Of a stretch of DNA of 64,000 bases, positions 62,301 to 64,000 are shown piece after piece. The DNA is from Stieleria mannarensis. GTDB lineage: Bacteria > Planctomycetota > Planctomycetia > Pirellulales > Pirellulaceae. The number at the start of each line of letters is the position of its first letter. The stretch's first letter is position 1. The stretch lies in assembly GCF_014154935.1 (NCBI RefSeq), contig NZ_JACEHH010000025.1:1-64000 (forward strand). The letters are read 5' to 3'. The notes under the pieces are model-generated. The model searched no databases. It worked only from the letters and a program-made list of their open reading frames with translations, and was not told where the DNA came from. A program made the translations under genes and the position numbers.

Positions 62301-64000
62301 TTGACACGTTCCAGTTGAATCTCGATGCCGGCCAGCTGTTGTCCGTCGTTTTGCAGCCCTTGGATCCATCGATCCGCGCAGGCATCACATTGTTTGCTCC
62401 CGATGGGAGCAGTCTGGGAACCGTTTCCGCATCCGCGGCGGGCCGGCGTGCCCTGATGCAAACGATTCCGTTGCCCGATGCCGGCAGTTACCGGCTGGAA
62501 ACCACCGCATTGGCCGGTTCCGGGGCCTACAAATTTCGCGTCCTTTTGAATGCCGCCGGCGAGGCGGAAGACAGCATCGGATCGACCAATCAGACGCTTG
62601 GCACAGCAGAGCCCATTGACGGATCGTCGGTTGCCGTTGGCACCGGCGGCGATCGCCTTGGTGTCATTGGATTGCTGAACGGCAATAGCGACTACTTCAG
62701 TTTTTCGTTGGAACAAGGCCAGTACGCGACGCTGTCTCTGTCCGCACACACCGATGCCGATGTCGCGTTGCAGCTGATCGATGGGACGGGCAATGTGCTT
62801 GCCGACGGGGCGACCGCTGCCGTTAACGACGACCGGCGAATCAGCGGATTTGTGGCTTCCGCAAGTGGAACGTACTTTGCCAGAGTCGATGGAGAGATCG
62901 AGACGCAATATGCGTTGCTCGTCACGCGTGGAATTGACTTCGAACAGGAACTCAATGATGACTCCACGGAGGCTCAGGATCTCAGTCTGTCCGGCCAGGT
63001 ATTGGGGTTTCTCGGTTACCCCAGCTACGCCGATCTCGTTTTGGCCGGTCAGCCGGTCGCGTATTGGCCAATGGGGGAGACGAGTGGATCGACCATGTTT
63101 GACCACTCCGGATTCGGTAACGATGGCAGCTACAACGGCGTCACGCTCGGCGTTCCGGGCGCCATCCCCGGCGACCCCGACACCGCCGCACAGTTCGATG
63201 GAGTCGATGATTTCGCGTTGGTCGCTGACCACGAAACCTTGCGGCCGCGACAGTTAACGATCGAAGCCTGGGTCTATCCAGACAACGGGATTGAGCGGGG
63301 CGATGCCGTTGTGACGAAAAACGACGACAGCTTGAGTACCGGATACGGACTTTGGTTTGACGGCTTCACGTCCAATCCATCGATCGAGTTCTTTGTGGAT
63401 GACTTTTGGAGCGTGTCGGCGCCGATTCCGTTGAACGCATGGTCACATGTCGTCGGCACCTACGATGGTGCAACGATCCGATTGTTTGTCGATGGCGTTG
63501 AACAAGGTTCGCTTGCATTTGACGGACCGATCGTTCACAACGAAGCCCCCGTGCGAATCGGGTACGACGACATCGAATTCAATTGGGACGCATGGTCGGG
63601 GTACCTGGACGAAATCGCCATTTACGACGTCGCTTTATCGGGAAATCAAATCGCAGCCCACGCGTCGGCGGATCAATCGGCTGACGTGGATTGGTACCAA
63701 TTCGAAGTGAATCCCGGCGATACGCTGACGATCGTGACGTCGACTCCCGGTGATGGCAGCGGCCAGCCATCCAACAGCCTGGATCCGCATCTCGACTTGT
63801 ATGACGAGATGAATTCGATGGTGGCGACCGATGACAATGGAGACACGGACGGTCGCAATGCGGTGATTCAATACACGGTGCCGGTCGGCAGCGCAGGCAC
63901 CTACCGACTGGCAACGCGGGCCCACAGTGGGATCGGGGAATACACAGTATCCATTCAGGGAGCCACGGGGACGGCGCCGCCGTTTGTGGTGTCGGCGGTG
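59312..64000 (+). CDS. Giant exported multidomain surface protein (partial)
   Basis: Open from the ATG at 59312 (GAGGAG seven bases before) to the window end without a stop: at least 1563 residues, continuing outside. The N-terminus has the export motif SLRMEELEKRLLL. Order: beta domain with a PPC-like start; propeller-like part (60000-60600); PPC domain (DVYSFSLGAGQVATMGLSGP); ThuA/glutamine-amidotransferase-like domain (60990-61620: VAVWGGHSQRFIDQLNDDTY, AAFDVVVIGSN); PPC; Ig-like domain (61930-62200); two further PPC domains; LamG domain (63060-63640: VAYWPMGETSG, AAQFDGVDDFALV, LTIEAWVYPD); PPC. It is likely an adhesin or calcium-bound surface protein. Whether it belongs to the sugar locus is unknown. 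Confidence 0.9.
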   Translation, partial: MSYPVGHREWSHRRRRHRKLRSRDHFTRLRGKSLRMEELEKRLLLTTIPSPLDPVEPYGSLVYERATADSFAATSESDRFTVELDVNQSATVLFVPNDASIQAELTVLDPAAVPLGSAVAAGPGETLALETLSISTPGVHQIDVTSMTGSGDYELSLLLNTALEDESIGGSNDSIATAESLESSSIPLSAGADRMAIQGVIDIRTTLSGEAYSIDGFGDQLYVINPADGATISSVTVNVPEEEVRWMNGIARDPTTGELWALASLRGREDQRDLIKIDPATGNSVVIGSTGDKFAAIAFDGSGTLYGVTGDGATTPETLYTLNKTDATPTVYMALGNGDGGETIAINPIDGLLYHGSGRDDEILESIDLADRSLVNIPLQGESFDSFRGLSHFSEDQFLLSDGYGLFQVSTSGEVSSLGTLDHWSKGFVVNSASINRFDDAADVYSFSLGAGQVATMGLSGPSGAGFDLQLLDAGGALLAWSRGDAANVNRVISDFVAPADGVYYLQITADRLAQYNLMVTRDSSFEIEPNGSQSHAKDVSSSGQVLGRLGGTNAGPIRVAVWGGHSQRFIDQLNDDTYFDIDATPVDDPEIDSPAELAAFDVVVIGSNNPNFETFDESTAAAVRDWYQSGLGGVVGTSYLYSALVNANSSAARDELDEIIPLDLSASNANQFTGETIIIVDGAHPVAKGVSNFSSFGETSSNGADSDATVLATSGEGGLPAIIVREDSFDRAIGLPSLSRSVYLQPRYFDGSTLSAGADRLLEQAIAWAAPDRDDQFLIEVNAGDSLVLQTATPGSGTGEPQNTLDPTLVLFDPSGTPVAANDNGAAGTNARIEHLALNNGSYRVVVGTEAGLGDYELIATGFSGTLPPFAVAQSTPSNGQAVFGMPDYRVSFSNSVLISSVDASDLTVDGVPADAVRMVDDRTLEFDITSANHGDGTYQVSMAAGAITSISGTPLTGFDASFDAEMIAPLERKTPLGSLIHDPPVEGHFSNPADVDTFQLNLDAGQLLSVVLQPLDPSIRAGITLFAPDGSSLGTVSASAAGRRALMQTIPLPDAGSYRLETTALAGSGAYKFRVLLNAAGEAEDSIGSTNQTLGTAEPIDGSSVAVGTGGDRLGVIGLLNGNSDYFSFSLEQGQYATLSLSAHTDADVALQLIDGTGNVLADGATAAVNDDRRISGFVASASGTYFARVDGEIETQYALLVTRGIDFEQELNDDSTEAQDLSLSGQVLGFLGYPSYADLVLAGQPVAYWPMGETSGSTMFDHSGFGNDGSYNGVTLGVPGAIPGDPDTAAQFDGVDDFALVADHETLRPRQLTIEAWVYPDNGIERGDAVVTKNDDSLSTGYGLWFDGFTSNPSIEFFVDDFWSVSAPIPLNAWSHVVGTYDGATIRLFVDGVEQGSLAFDGPIVHNEAPVRIGYDDIEFNWDAWSGYLDEIAIYDVALSGNQIAAHASADQSADVDWYQFEVNPGDTLTIVTSTPGDGSGQPSNSLDPHLDLYDEMNSMVATDDNGDTDGRNAVIQYTVPVGSAGTYRLATRAHSGIGEYTVSIQGATGTAPPFVVSAV

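Noticed and set aside
61679-63232. Long minus-strand frames opposite the giant gene
   Set aside because: They mirror the + strand coding frame, which has PPC, Ig-like and LamG motifs and no stop from 59312 to 64000.

Overview
The window looks like chromosomal DNA of a planctomycete close to Rhodopirellula/Pirellulaceae. Family signs are a DUF1592/DUF1552 gene pair, an SHD1-domain protein, a membrane Ser/Thr kinase with an ECF sigma factor, proteins that begin with an 'LExRxLL' motif, several sulfatases with planctomycete-type glycoside hydrolases, and many dispersed palindromic repeats between genes. No rRNA genes, intact tRNA genes, insertion sequences or CRISPR arrays were seen. Layout. (1) 1-1.95 kb: three attC-like palindromes (15-106, 549-637, 1498-1563) bound two promoterless single-gene units, which reads as the end of an integron gene-cassette array. 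It is followed by the 3' half of a tRNA-Lys(CTT) gene (an integration scar) and a terminator. (2) 2.2-22.8 kb: housekeeping and sensory genes. These are a membrane protein plus SHD1 protein operon, an alginate-export-type porin, a chemoreceptor, a large hybrid histidine kinase, a zinc-ribbon/CBS protein, an M50 site-2 protease, a universal stress protein, a MOSC/glutaredoxin pair, a truncated LysR gene, a cyanophycinase-like peptidase, the DUF1592/DUF1552 pair and two secreted proteins of unknown role. (3) 22.9-25.8 kb: an ECF sigma factor and a transmembrane Ser/Thr kinase in one operon. (4) 26.2-37.7 kb: L-fucose permease and a class II aldolase, then secreted GH29, DUF2961 (GH172-type) and GH28 enzymes, a haloperoxidase-like protein with dockerin-like repeats and an EF-hand protein. 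(5) 38.3-58.7 kb: about 20 kb of genes all on the + strand. They encode three formylglycine sulfatases, two GH116-type enzymes (the second frameshifted), a gutted GH95 gene, two beta-propeller proteins, an alpha/beta hydrolase, a GH141-like beta-helix protein and a second GH29. (6) 59.3 kb to the end: a giant multidomain surface protein that runs off the window. Taken together, regions 4 and 5 read as a locus for breaking down a sulfated, fucose-containing polysaccharide. Secreted sulfatases would remove sulfate, GH29/GH141/GH116/GH28/GH172-type enzymes would cut the glycan, FucP would import L-fucose, and the class II aldolase may cleave a downstream intermediate. The GH95 gene, the PAS gene, the LysR gene and one GH116 gene are damaged, so the locus is partly decaying. 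A second theme is repeats: at least four dispersed palindromic families sit between genes. In two sulfatase genes the repeats lie inside the reading frame, between a start codon that overlaps the previous stop (ATGA) and the signal peptide.
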